The notes below the pieces were generated by a model. It saw only the letters and a program-made list of their open reading frames with translations, had not been told where the DNA came from and made no database searches. A stretch of 64,000 nt of DNA, taken from NCBI GenBank assembly GCA_014905825.1, contig JACGCN010000025.1, positions 248,001 through 312,000 on the forward strand, read 5' to 3'. Shown here piece after piece: positions 1-10,764 of the stretch (positions are counted from its first letter, which is position 1; each line of letters begins with the position of its first letter). A program made the translations under genes and the position numbers. This stretch comes from Lyophyllum atratum. Its lineage: Eukaryota > Basidiomycota > Agaricomycetes > Agaricales > Lyophyllaceae.

Positions 1-202
1 GCATCTGTGTGCCGGAAAACAAAAGGCAGAGACTGGCCGACTGAAAAAACAACGCGACGGTGCCTTCGAAGAAGAAAGAACAACGCTGCCCACCATTGTT
101 CAGCCACGCTGAAGTGTTGAAGGGGTCCTATGAATCTGAGTCATGAGTACGTTGAAGGAACATCAGTCGGTCACACTGATCACGTGAAGGGACATGTTGA
201 CT

Positions 203-213
203 TATATTTATAG
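203..213 (+). promoter_or_regulatory. TATA-like element upstream of kinase-like gene
   Basis: An AT-rich TATATTTATAG tract lies about 85 bp before the ATG at 298, a plausible core-promoter distance. Assigned from position and composition only. Confidence 0.4.
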
Positions 214-297
214 GACGCGGGTCTTCTAGTACTTCGCCAATATCACCCAATACTCGCCTTGCCCAACCTAACAGCTCACACTGAACACCTTATCCTA

Positions 298-1383
298 ATG
301 ACACTGGAAATATCCCTCTCGAAGCCTTTTTCTCTTCCTTGCGGATGCAAGGCTGACGATCCTGGATTCCTTAAATCATCATCATCATCCCAGACTAGTC
401 TTCACGCCACAGCTGACACGCTCCTGCATCATAACGAACACTCCACCGTCTACGCTGCTACTCTGGAACATTGTCAATCTCCCGTCGTACTGAAGCTGGC
501 GCTTGGCTTAGAATCTCTAGAGGACCTCAAGAGAGAGGCAGACAACTACGAAAACGCGTTGAACAAGGTTCAAGGCACTATTGTTCCTCAGTTCTACGGA
601 TTTTATGAGGGGAGATGCGCCTCACACAGTAGGTGGAGGGTAGGATGCCTTGTTCTTGAGCATTGTGGTAAGCCTGTCGATGGAAAATTCAAGGACTTGT
701 CGATGGATGAACGGTAAAGTGATCTCAAACCTGCTATGAAGGGCGCGCCTGTCTGATTCGTCGTCTGGCTGTCATCTCCTCAGACTGGACATCTTAAATG
801 TTCTGGCGCGTCTGCATGCCCACAGGATGCATCATAGCGACTTTTCCGAGCGTAACGTTGTCACCCAGAATGGAGAGTATCGCCTCATCGACTTCACTTA
901 CCTGGAGAAGAAGCATGAATGCTTCTTCGACAATAAGTGGATGGCTGGCGCAGGTGTTAGGGACGCGAAGAGCATGGGATGTGGCTTGCTGAAAGACGCA
1001 GCGTACCACATGGACATATGGGACAATCGTGCGTCCCTTGTTTGGCATATTTCGGCAATCCGCTTATAACCTCCTTCGTAGCCCTCGCTCATCCTGAGCC
1101 TCTGGCTATAATCGGTCGGCGGAGATTCCCCGGCGAATATTTTCCACCCCAGGTCATCATCGACCAACTGCTGGTGGAGGGGTATATGACTGAGTTATTC
1201 AATGGGAACAAGCTCCGGAAATGGTTGTCGGATGTTCGGCGGCACATGAATGCACACCCTGACATGCCTGAAGACGAGATAGTCGAGTTCGGAAGAGTTA
1301 TGGAGCGCGAAATTGGTATGGCGAAGAGTTGGGAAGAGGCGAAGCGCATGGTCAAGGAGCAAAAGGCAGCCGTAGATGTATAG
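298..1383 (+). CDS. protein kinase-like protein (fungal, small)
   Basis: Three exons fit, 298-713, 784-1028 and 1082-1383, joined by introns of 70 and 53 nt with GT-AG borders; this gives about 320 residues. The second exon carries HHSDFSERNVV, which matches the catalytic loop pattern HxDxxxxN of protein kinases with HSD in place of HRD, followed 10 residues later by LIDF in the position of the DFG motif (third residue not Gly). Upstream, VVLKLA resembles the VAIK lysine strand and EREADNYE-like text the alpha-C region. The product is short and lacks a clear activation segment, so activity is uncertain; many such small kinase-like proteins are known in mushrooms. An upstream in-frame TTG at 259 is not needed as a start because ATG 298 is available. 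A TATA-like tract precedes it. Substrate and role are unknown. Confidence 0.65.
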
Positions 1384-4037
1384 ACGGCTGGTCAATATCG
1401 ACCTCAGATAAGCGCATGGCTCGTGCGGGACGTGGGAAAACAGTAGCATTTAGATACAAGAGGGGGCGGACAATGTGGTAGCAACGCAGTAGTACTTGCA
1501 ACAACAGATCTAAAGAGTGTACTGGACATGAAGAAGGGCTGCTGGGAGCTGGCTGGAACCCTCAAAGCGTGTATGGCGGCGGACCTCTCATTCGGTTCTT
1601 GTCGTTCACGGGTGTTCCACAGCCTACGCCAATGAAGTGTGATTGATGCGAGGTTGAGCTGGCGATTCTGGGTAAGTCGCATTATACGTATCTACCAAGT
1701 ACGTGAGCTTGAAATTTCAAACCCAATTGCCATGAAATGGTGGTTTGGTCAGCTCGGGGGCGAAGTTCCGGAGAAAAGAAAAGAGAGGTCGAGCTTCTAG
1801 CTTATAAGTCCAAATATTTGTTTCATTCGACGGTCTATGTTCAGGCCCCATAAAATCGCGACGAGCGCGGCGCTCATGGATATTAGAGAAAACCTCAAGA
1901 GATGCGGTACGAGCACTTTACGACCATGACCGAGTCCATTAACTTCTACACGACTGCGACCCAAATTGAAGAGCCGTGGCATGCTCTGTGTAGCAAATGC
2001 CTCAACAGCCGTATGTTCATTTGAATGCGTTATGGTCACCACTATTTCCACACGCCGCAGTCGCATGTCATGGCGCTCCTGTGTAAGAACTTCATCTATC
2101 GCTCCCCATGCCCAGGCTCCCGCATCAACGGCGGAGCGTGTCGCTTTCGAAGACGCCTCTGGAGAAAAAACGGCGACAGAAGCTCTGAGCAGAAAAAGAA
2201 TCGTTAATCATGAGCAGCTGGTGCTCAGAGAATCCAAAAAAAATGTACCTGGTGGATAGTCGGAGGAAGAAGGGAAGAGTCCAGGTCGTGAGAGTTGATC
2301 TAATCTACTCTCATCTTCTTCCGAGGTGAAGCGACGAGACTGACATCATGACTGAGGATGAACAAGAATGTTGAAGCCATGGGAGGCTGGAGGACAACGA
2401 GAGCAAAGCAAGACTGTATCAACGAATGAGGCGCGCCCGCGGAAGGCGAATGAAAGAAACACACCTTCACTTTTTCGCACCCTCTCCTCCGTGAACCACC
2501 CGATCTCCGGCCGCTTTCTCCACTCCCTGATAGCCGTCTTCTTCCCACAGCAGCGCTCGCTTTCCACCGATGCAGGCCTTTCTCGGCTGTCCAAAATGCA
2601 GAAGCGTTGACGGGTTTTCGCGAGGAAGATAGGCGGATATGTGATGAGCTGTGAGTGAAGGTCGGCCTTGACTTTCCTGTGCTGAGCGCGTTCGAGTCGA
2701 ACGTCGACTGGAGGTTCGAGCCCGACATGGGGTAACAATAAAGTCGAAGGACGAGGTGGGCCGGTGGGGTCGAGGAGAGGTACCTGCGGTACCTGGGCTG
2801 CCATGCATGTGCCATGTGTGGGAGCAGTAGAATGACGATTCTTTGACCAAGGTATTCGGCGGAAATAAGTGATGTGCCAGAGGAGAGTTTGGGTCTTGGT
2901 GGCTACTACTTGGTCGGCTGTGCGTTGCGGTTCGGGTGGATGGTCCAACGTAGGGTTGTGACCGTGTTCGACACCAAACAACGAGGGGAAACATCGACGC
3001 GATTCACTGAATGCTGTTCGCGGGAAGAAGAGCAGGGAGAGAGGAGAAATCCTCTACAAAGGTGTCGGTAAGTCGAGAGTCTAATGGCAAGAAGGTCAGG
3101 CACGTACCTCTGGGGCGCTGGATTCATGAGGGAAGGTAGTGCTGAAGAAGTTGCTGGGGGCGGCCACGGGTTGAGACGTGTGGACTGTGTGGGATGTATG
3201 GGCGCTCCTTACGAGATAAACATCGGTCCCTGGCGTTCCCTTCTACCTAACCGTACGCAGCCGCTCTTTCACCACTGGTTCGTAACTGAGGTCCTTTCAG
3301 CCGCTAAATGTTCACAGAACGCCATCAAGGGCCTCTTCGCGTAGAAAATTTGATCTCCTGAGCTGCTCGTCCAACAGGCCTACGTGCTGGGGTTGCTGAG
3401 GTGGAGATGGAAAGCGGGGTCCGTCTCCTAAAACCGCCACAGACGTCCTCGGGCTATATGGCGCTGGAGTGGTAGTGGTGGAGAAGGAGAACATTTCCTC
3501 CCATCTGAGATCCCCTTTGCGAAGGAGGATGTATGGGAGTACATTCGAGACGTGGTGTGTGAGGGTCGAGGGTGACGGGGGATTATGCTGTACAAAATGG
3601 CATTGATGACCTGGATGACGGAGCTGAGTGTAAAGACACATGTGAAGGGTTCTACTTCAGAAAAAGAGTTCAGTTTGGGAGTATGAGATGTCGGAGGACG
3701 TACATACATCTGGAGTCCGATAACGGTCAAGTTGAGGTCCACACTTGATCCACCCCGCAAGCCGCGTATCGGGTGAATGAGGCGAAAAACCAACAGTGCC
3801 GTTCAAGGACCTTTTTCCAAATGCTCGTCGAGTCAATTGCTAGCGCCCCATATCGTACGGCGCCAGGGGTCGTGGGGCTATTCAGGCAGGGAACAACACA
3901 AGAACAACAATGGAAAAGGGGAAGGCGAGTATTGTCGCCCGAAGTTGATGCCAACAATCGATCATCTTTCTTATCTTATCATTATCTGGTTGTCTTCCAG
4001 TTACGTCGCCCTTTGACACGTACCGGCTTCAACTCGG
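1384..4037. other. intergenic region, no gene recognised
   Basis: About 2.65 kb. Several overlapping open frames exist around 2300-3000 and 3300-3800 on the minus strand, but they overlap each other in different frames, have low-complexity Ser/Pro/Arg-rich translations and show no motif or splice structure I recognise. I see no RNA gene or mobile element here. Confidence 0.4.
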
Positions 4038-4977
4038 ATGTCATCAGTCACTGTTCCTCAAGAAATTGTTGAAGACATCGTCGGAAGACTACGCGGGGAC
4101 CCTATAACCCTTCAATCATGCAGCCTCGTATCTTGGTCTTTCCGTGCAGCTTCCCAACAGCTGCTTTTTGCTCCCATCGTGCTTACTCTGCGAAACACGG
4201 CGCGTAACCAACTCCTTCACTATGTGCTCTCAATGAATCCAATTCTGGCAACTTACGTTCGCTCCATCCATTTGAGGATCGACATCGCGTCGATTATACC
4301 AGCAGAGGCCATTTGTCGAATTCTGGATGTCACTAGACCGCATCTGCGAGAGCTCAACATAGGCGGCCCAGGCATCATTTTCATGACTGCTGACTATTGG
4401 AACTATCTCCATGCAGATCTGCAGAATTCTCTTCTTAGCAGCATTTCCAGCCCGTCCTGTGCGCGTCTCACCCTAGGTGCAGTCGGCTTTCCTATCAAGT
4501 ATCTCCCACTATTCTCCAACATCCGACATCTCGAGCTGAACTTCCCCAACTCGTTCGCTGTGGACAATGCCTCTGATGCATATATATTCTACGACCAAAC
4601 GAGACAACAGGGATATCTCGAGACTTTGTCGACTGCATGCTTTCCCTTGGAGCATCTTCTGGACCATATGGGGGATCCGGACATCACATCGTCTCTATCC
4701 CTATCCCGTCTTCGTTTCCTCGCGATTACCCTCGAAAAGTGGCGCCGCTATACCCCTGAGACAATCCTTCAATTCTCGGAGGAATACCTGGAACAAGTAC
4801 ATATCTTCGTAGATCTTGGTAAGCACCCTCTTTCCCAGCGTTTCCTCCATGTCTAAATGGAGGCCACATTTGGGCCACACAGATCTCTCAGGAGCGACCA
4901 TAAACTTCAGCCGACTATCTCACCTCCGCATTCTCCGAATAGAAATCCGACTCATTCAGCCAGCACATTGTATCGCT

Positions 4978-4982
4978 ATCAT
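4978..4982. repeat. target site duplication of copia element, left copy (ATCAT)
   Basis: The five bases ATCAT directly precede the 5' LTR and recur at 10200-10204 directly after the 3' LTR, the hallmark of integrase-mediated insertion. Confidence 0.9.
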
Positions 4983-5300
4983 TGTTGGAATAACAAGCCG
5001 TCGTACCCTGTGCACGGTATGGACTATATTTAGTTTACCTATTTGACTGATCTACTCCTCCTATCTCATTTCAAAGATCCTCGCGTATTTACATTGCACC
5101 CGTAGCACATTATATACGTTCTGATGCTCGACGTGCCACCTCAGTCTGTTCTACACTGGCTGAGGTGAGCACTGTCTCGATACCATTTACTTACAACTTA
5201 CTGACCTATCCCTCGTAGAGTTGACCTACGTTACAATAGGTACAGTTACAATATATTAAGTCTGTTCTACACTGGCTGAGAGTTGACCTACGTTACAATA
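4983..5300 (+). repeat. copia 5' LTR
   Basis: 318 bp, starting TGTTGG and ending ACAATA. A TATA-like TTATATACG lies near 5110-5118, so transcription would start around 5140. Downstream of that lies a repeated segment: 5143-5243 carries an intron-like insert and 5259-5303 is the same segment without it. The terminal nonamer GTTACAATA occurs three times (5230-5238, 5245-5253, 5292-5300). Confidence 0.93.
5165..5218 (+). other. intron within the copia LTR leader
   Basis: 54 nt with donor GTGAGC, a branch-point-like CTGAC 16 nt before the end and acceptor CGTAG. The flanking 22 nt and 23 nt reappear contiguously at 5259-5303 with precisely this stretch missing, which is direct evidence that the stretch was once removed by splicing (a 2-nt alignment ambiguity exists, but one solution falls exactly on GT-AG). 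It would lie in the 5' untranslated leader of the genomic RNA. The same intron is in the 3' LTR at 10064-10117. Confidence 0.75.
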
Positions 5301-5312
5301 GGTTATGGGCCC
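5301..5312 (+). other. copia primer-binding site, half-tRNA type
   Basis: GGTTATGGGCCC directly follows the 5' LTR. It is complementary to the anticodon stem-loop of eukaryotic initiator methionine tRNA (GGGCCCAUAACC) rather than to a tRNA 3' CCA end. Drosophila copia and yeast Ty5 are known to prime from such a cleaved initiator tRNA half. Confidence 0.75.
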
Positions 5313-5381
5313 CGGCCCCAGTGTTTAAAGAACCAACTACGTGCATAACATCCTGCTCCAATCCACTTCCCATCTCCAACA

Positions 5382-8300
5382 ATGTCTTCTACCAAACTCG
5401 GCGACGATTTTCTTCGCATTCCCAAGCTCGACGTCTCGGGGAGTAACTGGGTGATCTATAAGGATCGGCTCTTGTGGTCCGTGGACGCGCGCGGACTTCT
5501 TGACCATCTCGACGGCTCGGAAAGCGAACCCGTTGACCCCATCTCCGATCGTGAGGAGTCGACGGCACTCACAGAAGCTGAGGTTAGACTTGAGGCAGAG
5601 TGGAAGAAGGCTGTGAAGCTGTGGAGGCAGGGTGAAGCTGTTGTTAAGCAGCAAATCGCAGGCACGATACCAGACTCACTGTTCATGAAGATTCGAGGGT
5701 TTGGAACCGCTCGAGAGATCTGGGAAGCGCTCGCGGGTGACTTCCAGAACAAGTCTCGCATGGTTTCGGTGGACCTCCGGCGACGTCTCCAGGCGGAGAA
5801 GTGTGCGGAGAAGGCCGACGTTCGCGTGCACTTTGCGAAGCTGCGCACCATGCGTGAGGACCTTGCGTCGATGGGACACCCGCCCACCGACGACGACTTC
5901 TATGCGATCATTCTCGGATCGCTTCCCCCATCCTACGACCCCTACATCTCCGCCGTGACCGCAACATCTAGCGTTCTCGGTACCACCCTCTCTGCCGATG
6001 CCCTCATACAGACCATGACCGAGGAGTATGACCGCCGTGCTCTGAAGTTGAAGGGCGGGAAGGAGGAGAATGCGGCCTTCTTCGCTGGAGGGAAGGGTGG
6101 CGGCAGTGGTGGCTCAAAGAAGAATGTCGAGTGTTTCAACTGCCACAAGAAGGGTCACATGAAAGCCGACTGCTGGGCACCTGGCGGCGGCAAGGAGGGC
6201 CAAGGCCCGAAATCGAGGGGCAAGGCTAAGGGGAAGGAGAAGGACACCGCAGCGAATGCGAAGTCCAAGGAGGATGACGAGGAGCAGGCTTGGATGGTGG
6301 ACGCTGAATCCGACGACGAGCCCATACACTCTCCTACCCCATCTATCTTCGAGAATGATCTCGACGATCTCTTCTCTTCCACCACCGAGGACACTGAGGA
6401 CGACGAGACCTGGTTGTCCGATGGTGATAGCATGCCCGACCTGGAGCCAAATTCTGATTCTTCCGACGACGAGGATCCGTTGAGCGATGCGGGTGGAGAC
6501 GAGACCGATAAGGAAGGGGATGGTGTAGGTTTCTTCTGGGAGGAGGAACCTAAGGACGAGTGTGAGGTGATTGTACTCGAGGATGAGGCATACACACGCA
6601 CCTTTGTAGCTGCAGCCCTTTCGAAGGACTCGAAGGAAAGCCTGGGCAGCAACCTCGTCGACATCGACCTCGACGACTCGGGTGCATCCCGCCATATGTC
6701 AGGTCTCCGCCACCGCTTTGTAAACTTCCAGCCCATCGTTCCAAAACCCATCACCGCTGCTGATAAGCGCACATTCAGTGCGACTGGCAAGGGGGACATG
6801 TATATCGACGTCTCCAGCAGCGATGGTCCAGCTTCCCGAGTGCTTCTCGAGGACGTGCTGTACGCGCCAACGATGGGTGTGACCCTCGTATCCATCAGCC
6901 GGATTGCTGCTGCTGGCTCCACCGTCGTCTTCCAGGGACTTCACTGTAAAATCTACAGCAAGTCTAAGAAATCTGTGGGGTGCATTGAAGTGAAGGGTGG
7001 ACTTTACCGTGTGTTTACCCCTCGAGAAGTTGCTGCGACGGCAACTCCATCCCCTACTGTCCTCACCATCGACGAACTCCATCGTCGCCTTGGCCATGTC
7101 GCTCACGAAGCTGCGCGCAAGCTCGTAAAGGAGGGCCTGGTCCATGGTGTAAAGCTTGATGCGTCGAGTGTCGCAACGGTCTGCGAATCGTGCGAGTGGG
7201 CGAAGGGCACTCGAAAGCCTATCCAGAAAGTTCGGCAGCGCGAGCGCGCATCCGAAATTGGCGAGGAGATCCATTCGGACCTGTGGGGACCAGCTCCTGT
7301 CGAAACTATCAACAGGAAGGAATACTACGTCAGCTTCACGGACGATCACAGCCGCCACACAACCATTTACCTGCTGCGTCTCAAAAGCGACACCTTCGCT
7401 GCCTACAAGAAGTACGAGGCCTGGCTTTCTACACAGAAGAACGTCAAAATCAAATGCCTGCACTCCGACAGAGGAGGGGAGTACCTCGACGGAGAATTTA
7501 CGGCTTACCTGGAGGAGAACGGCACCGTCCGCCGTCTCACAGTCCATGACACCCCCGAGTACAACGGTGTAGCGGAAAGGCTCAACCGCGTCATCCTTGA
7601 AAAGGTTCGCGCCATGCATCACGATAGCGGCCTGCCTAAATTCCTATGGGGTGAGGCCGCAAACCACGCAGTCTGGCTGAAGAACCGTACCTGGACTCGG
7701 GCACTCGGAGACACAACCCCTCACGAAATCATGACGGGGGAGAAGCCGGATCTCTCGAACGTGCCTGCTTGGGGCAGCAAGGTCCGCGTCCACGATACGA
7801 GCGGCTCCAAACTTGACGGGCGCTCGAAAATCGGTTGCTGGGTCGGTTTCGATGTGGAGAGCAAAGGGCACCACATCTATTGGCCAGAGAAGCGGTCAGT
7901 CACTGTTGAAAGGAGTGTGAAGTTTAACTTCGAGGAGGAGGACGTACCCGATGAAGTGGCACCGCTCGAGGGGGAGCAGGATGTCAGCGAGCGGGTCCCT
8001 TCTTCACCACGCAAAGCCACTGTCGAGGAGGTTCCTGACGAGGAAGCCCCTGCACCCATAGACCGTCTTGGAGAGGAGTTCGAAGCGCCTGAACCCGAGG
8101 AAGGTCGAGGGAAGCGTGTTCGCAAGGAGTCGGACTACCTGAAGAGGTTGCGTGCGGGTGATGGTGTAGCGAGCGAGAGGCCCAGTGCTCCTGTGCTTCC
8201 GGTGGGGATCCAGGAGGGGTCAGAGGTGGGAGACGTGGCGGAGGATGCCTGGGAGATGGTCAGCGTGGAGGACTTTGCCATGGCGGCAGTAACAGAGGGT

Positions 8301-9874
8301 GCTGAAGGATTGATGCCGGACTACGCAGAGGCGAAGAGGCGTCCAGATTGGCCACGCTGGCAAGAAGCCATCAAGGCTGAGCTGCAGAGCCTCGAATCCA
8401 ACGGCACATGGGAGCTCGTAGAGCGACCCCCTGCCGGCGTCAATGTCGTTGCGTGCAAATGGGTCCTGCGTATCAAGAAGAACGCAGCTGGCGAGGTCGA
8501 GAAATACAAGGCTCGTCTAGTCGCAAAAGGATTCACTCAGATCCACGGCATTGACTTCTACGAAACATACGCACCTGTCGCGAAACTCGCGTCGTTTCGG
8601 CTCCTTCTCACCATCGCAGCTCGCAATGGCTGGGCTGTTGACTCTTTCGACTTTGACAGCGCATTTTTGAATGGGAAACTGGGGGAGGATGAGGTCGTGT
8701 ATCTGGAGCAACCTGCAGATTATGCACAGAAAGACCGCCGGCAATATGTGTTTCGCCTCAAGAAAGCATTGTACGGACTTCGCCAGGGGCGAAGAACTGG
8801 TACGATGCGCTGTGCAGAGCCCTCGCAGACCTTGGGTTTCATCGGGCAGAGGCGGACCACGGCGTGTTCTTCAAGTGTGAAGGGGACGAGATCATCATTA
8901 TCGCGGTGCACGTTGATGACTGCATGGCCACCGGAAGCTCTACGAAGCTTATCGCAAGGGTCAAGGCTCAGTTGAACGAGAAGTACAGCCTGACTGACCT
9001 TGGACCTGCCTCCTGGCTGCTCGGAATCCGAATCCGACGCGATCTCGCTGAACGAACCATATCCCTCTCCCAACACGCCTACATCGAGTCCATCCTAACC
9101 CGCTACAACTTCAACGACCTCAAACCCAGCGCGATCCCGATGGATCCGAACGCCCCACTTTCGAAAACCCAATCTCCCACGAAACTCGAAGATATCGCGT
9201 GTATGCGAAACGTTCCATATCGCGAGGCTGTTGGCTCGCTGATGTATGCGGCGATGGGGACACGGCCCGACATCGCGTTCGCAACGTCTACGGTTGCGCA
9301 GTTTTCTGATTATCCGGGCTGGGCGCACTGGGAGGCAGTGAAGCGAATTTTTCGTTACCTGTTGGGAACGAAAACACTCGAGTTAGTGTATGGTGGAGGA
9401 AAGAAAGGATTGGAGGGCTACGTGGATGCAGATGGCGCCTCGCAGGAGCACAGACGTGCTATCTCGGGGTATGTCTTCATGGTGGATGGTGGGGCCGTGT
9501 CGTGGTCGTCGAAGAAGCAGGAATTGGTCACACTGTCAACAACAGAGGCCGAGTACGTTGCGGCGACGCATGCGGCAAAAGAAGCGATGTGGCTGCGCCG
9601 TCTGATTGGTGAGATCTTTCGGCCGCTCAACCAACCCACCACGCTTCACAGCGACAGCAAGTCAGCGATCGCACTCACGAACGACAGTCACTACCATGCG
9701 AGGACGAAGCACATCGATATTCGGTACCACTACATTCGATATATCATTGAGGCCGGATCTATCAAGCTCATCTGGTGTCCTACAAACGACATGACCGCCG
9801 ACGCCCTGACCAAAGCCCTTCCCAGCGTGAAGGCGAAGCATTTCGCAGCCGCGCTTGGACTATCCACGGCTTGA
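5382..9874 (+). pseudogene. copia gag-pol polyprotein, frameshifted in reverse transcriptase
   Basis: The first frame, 5382-8975, begins MSSTKLGDDF and encodes Gag of the UBN2 type, a zinc knuckle CFNCHKKGHMKADC, an acidic linker, the protease active site DSGAS, the GAG-pre-integrase HRRLGH module, an integrase core with HSDLWGP, HSDRGGEY and the PEYNGVAERLNR glutamate region, and the start of the copia reverse transcriptase (KARLVAKGFTQ, DFDSAFLNG, ALYGLRQ). After ALYGLRQG the homologous reading moves into another frame: the frame ending at 9874 holds the VDD catalytic box (HVDDCMATGS) and RNase H (LSTTEAEYVAA, HSDSKSAIALTND, TKHIDIRYHYIR). Adding back one G in the run at 8786-8789 would account for the shift. 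No programmed slip site is evident and copia elements normally use one frame, so I read it as a mutation or sequencing indel. The frame from about 8864 overlaps the tail of the first. Confidence 0.9.
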
Positions 9875-9881
9875 GGGGGAG
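9873..9881 (+). other. copia polypurine tract
   Basis: GAGGGGGAG lies immediately before the 3' LTR and is placed correctly to prime plus-strand DNA synthesis. It begins right after the gag-pol stop region. Confidence 0.8.
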
Positions 9882-10199
9882 TGTTGGAATAACAAGCCGT
9901 CGTACCCTGTGCACGGTATGGACTATATTTAGTTTACCTATTTGACTGATCTACTCCTCCTATCTCATTTCAAAGATCCTCGCGTATTTACATTGCACCC
10001 GTAGCACATTATATACGTTCTGATGCTCGACGTGCCACCTCAGTCTGTTCTACACTGGCTGAGGTGAGCACTGTCTCGATACCATTTACTTACAACTTAC
10101 TGACCTATCCCTCGTAGAGTTGACCTACGTTACAATAGGTACAGTTACAATATATTAAGTCTGTTCTACACTGGCTGAGAGTTGACCTACGTTACAATA
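9882..10199 (+). repeat. copia 3' LTR
   Basis: 318 bp, identical by eye to the 5' LTR at 4983-5300, followed by the second ATCAT target duplication at 10200-10204. It contains the same intron-plus and intron-minus repeat pair. Confidence 0.93.
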
Positions 10200-10764
10200 A
10201 TCATGCTGGCCACTCTACCACTACACACCGTGGAGCTAGATCTAAAGATGGGGTGGGAAATTGCGATAAGCATTGGAAGAAAAGGATGGCTGGATATTGA
10301 CGCCCTGCTTGTGGAGAAGTGTCACGAAAGTGGGCTGCGCCGCGTCGTGATTGACCTGAAAGGCTGGCCAGGAAGCCGGAGATTCCTGACCGAACGGATG
10401 CCACGATTAGTCGAAAGGGGCCGCCTTGCCATCATATCAGCGAAATCGACAGTTTCTGTTACTCCCTGGTTACTTCGACGAGCATGATGGCAATGTGTAA
10501 GGCCGTACAATCTTGTAAAATGTCGGCAAGGTATGGAATTGGGAAGACGACATCAGGCTGTTGAAGACCTTGTATATGACATATACTGTTTGTACGTGCA
10601 TGATGAATGCTTTACAGTATAGTGAACCGGCTGATGACTGACATGGCAATTCGTACTGGTACGAGTAGGCAACAAATTCATATTTTTTCGCGACCGCAAT
10701 GCCAAACACTGTCGATGGCACAACGATTATCGTTGCTTGATCTGTACCCCTTGTCAACGCCGAC

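Larger units (their letters stand above)
4983..10199 (+). mobile_element. complete Ty1/copia LTR retrotransposon
   Basis: A 5,217-bp element bounded by two 318-bp LTRs that look identical base for base, flanked by a 5-bp ATCAT duplication. It has a primer-binding site abutting the 5' LTR, a polypurine tract abutting the 3' LTR, and one gag-pol reading frame in the order Gag, protease, integrase, reverse transcriptase, RNase H, which defines Ty1/copia. Identical LTRs mean a recent insertion. The pol frame is broken by a one-base loss in a G run at 8786-8789, so this copy is either newly dead, complemented in trans, or mis-sequenced. It disrupts F-box gene A in exon 2, in the same orientation as the gene. 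Confidence 0.95.
4038..10487 (+). pseudogene. F-box protein gene A, split by a copia retrotransposon
   Basis: Exon 1 runs 4038-4818, a 64-nt intron follows (GTAAGC to ACAG, 4819-4882), and exon 2 runs 4883-4982 before the copia element begins; the gene resumes at 10205 and stops at 10487. With the element and one copy of the 5-bp target duplication left out, the frame is continuous and would give about 387 residues, so the gene was intact until the insertion. The N-terminus (VPQEIVEDIVGRL, then CSLVSWSFRAASQQLLF) is an F-box, the Skp1-binding module of SCF ubiquitin ligases; the rest is the variable substrate-binding part. It aligns along its length and in intron position with F-box gene B just downstream, so the two are a tandem duplicate pair. 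As it stands transcripts would be truncated inside the element's LTR. Confidence 0.8.

Noticed and set aside
2300..2994. Three overlapping minus-strand frames up to 211 codons
   Set aside because: They overlap one another in different frames, and none shows a domain, splice structure or start context that singles it out.
8780..8975. Programmed frameshift between two copia frames
   Set aside because: The break is in the middle of the reverse transcriptase core, between conserved blocks, where no copia element uses recoding; a one-base loss fits better.
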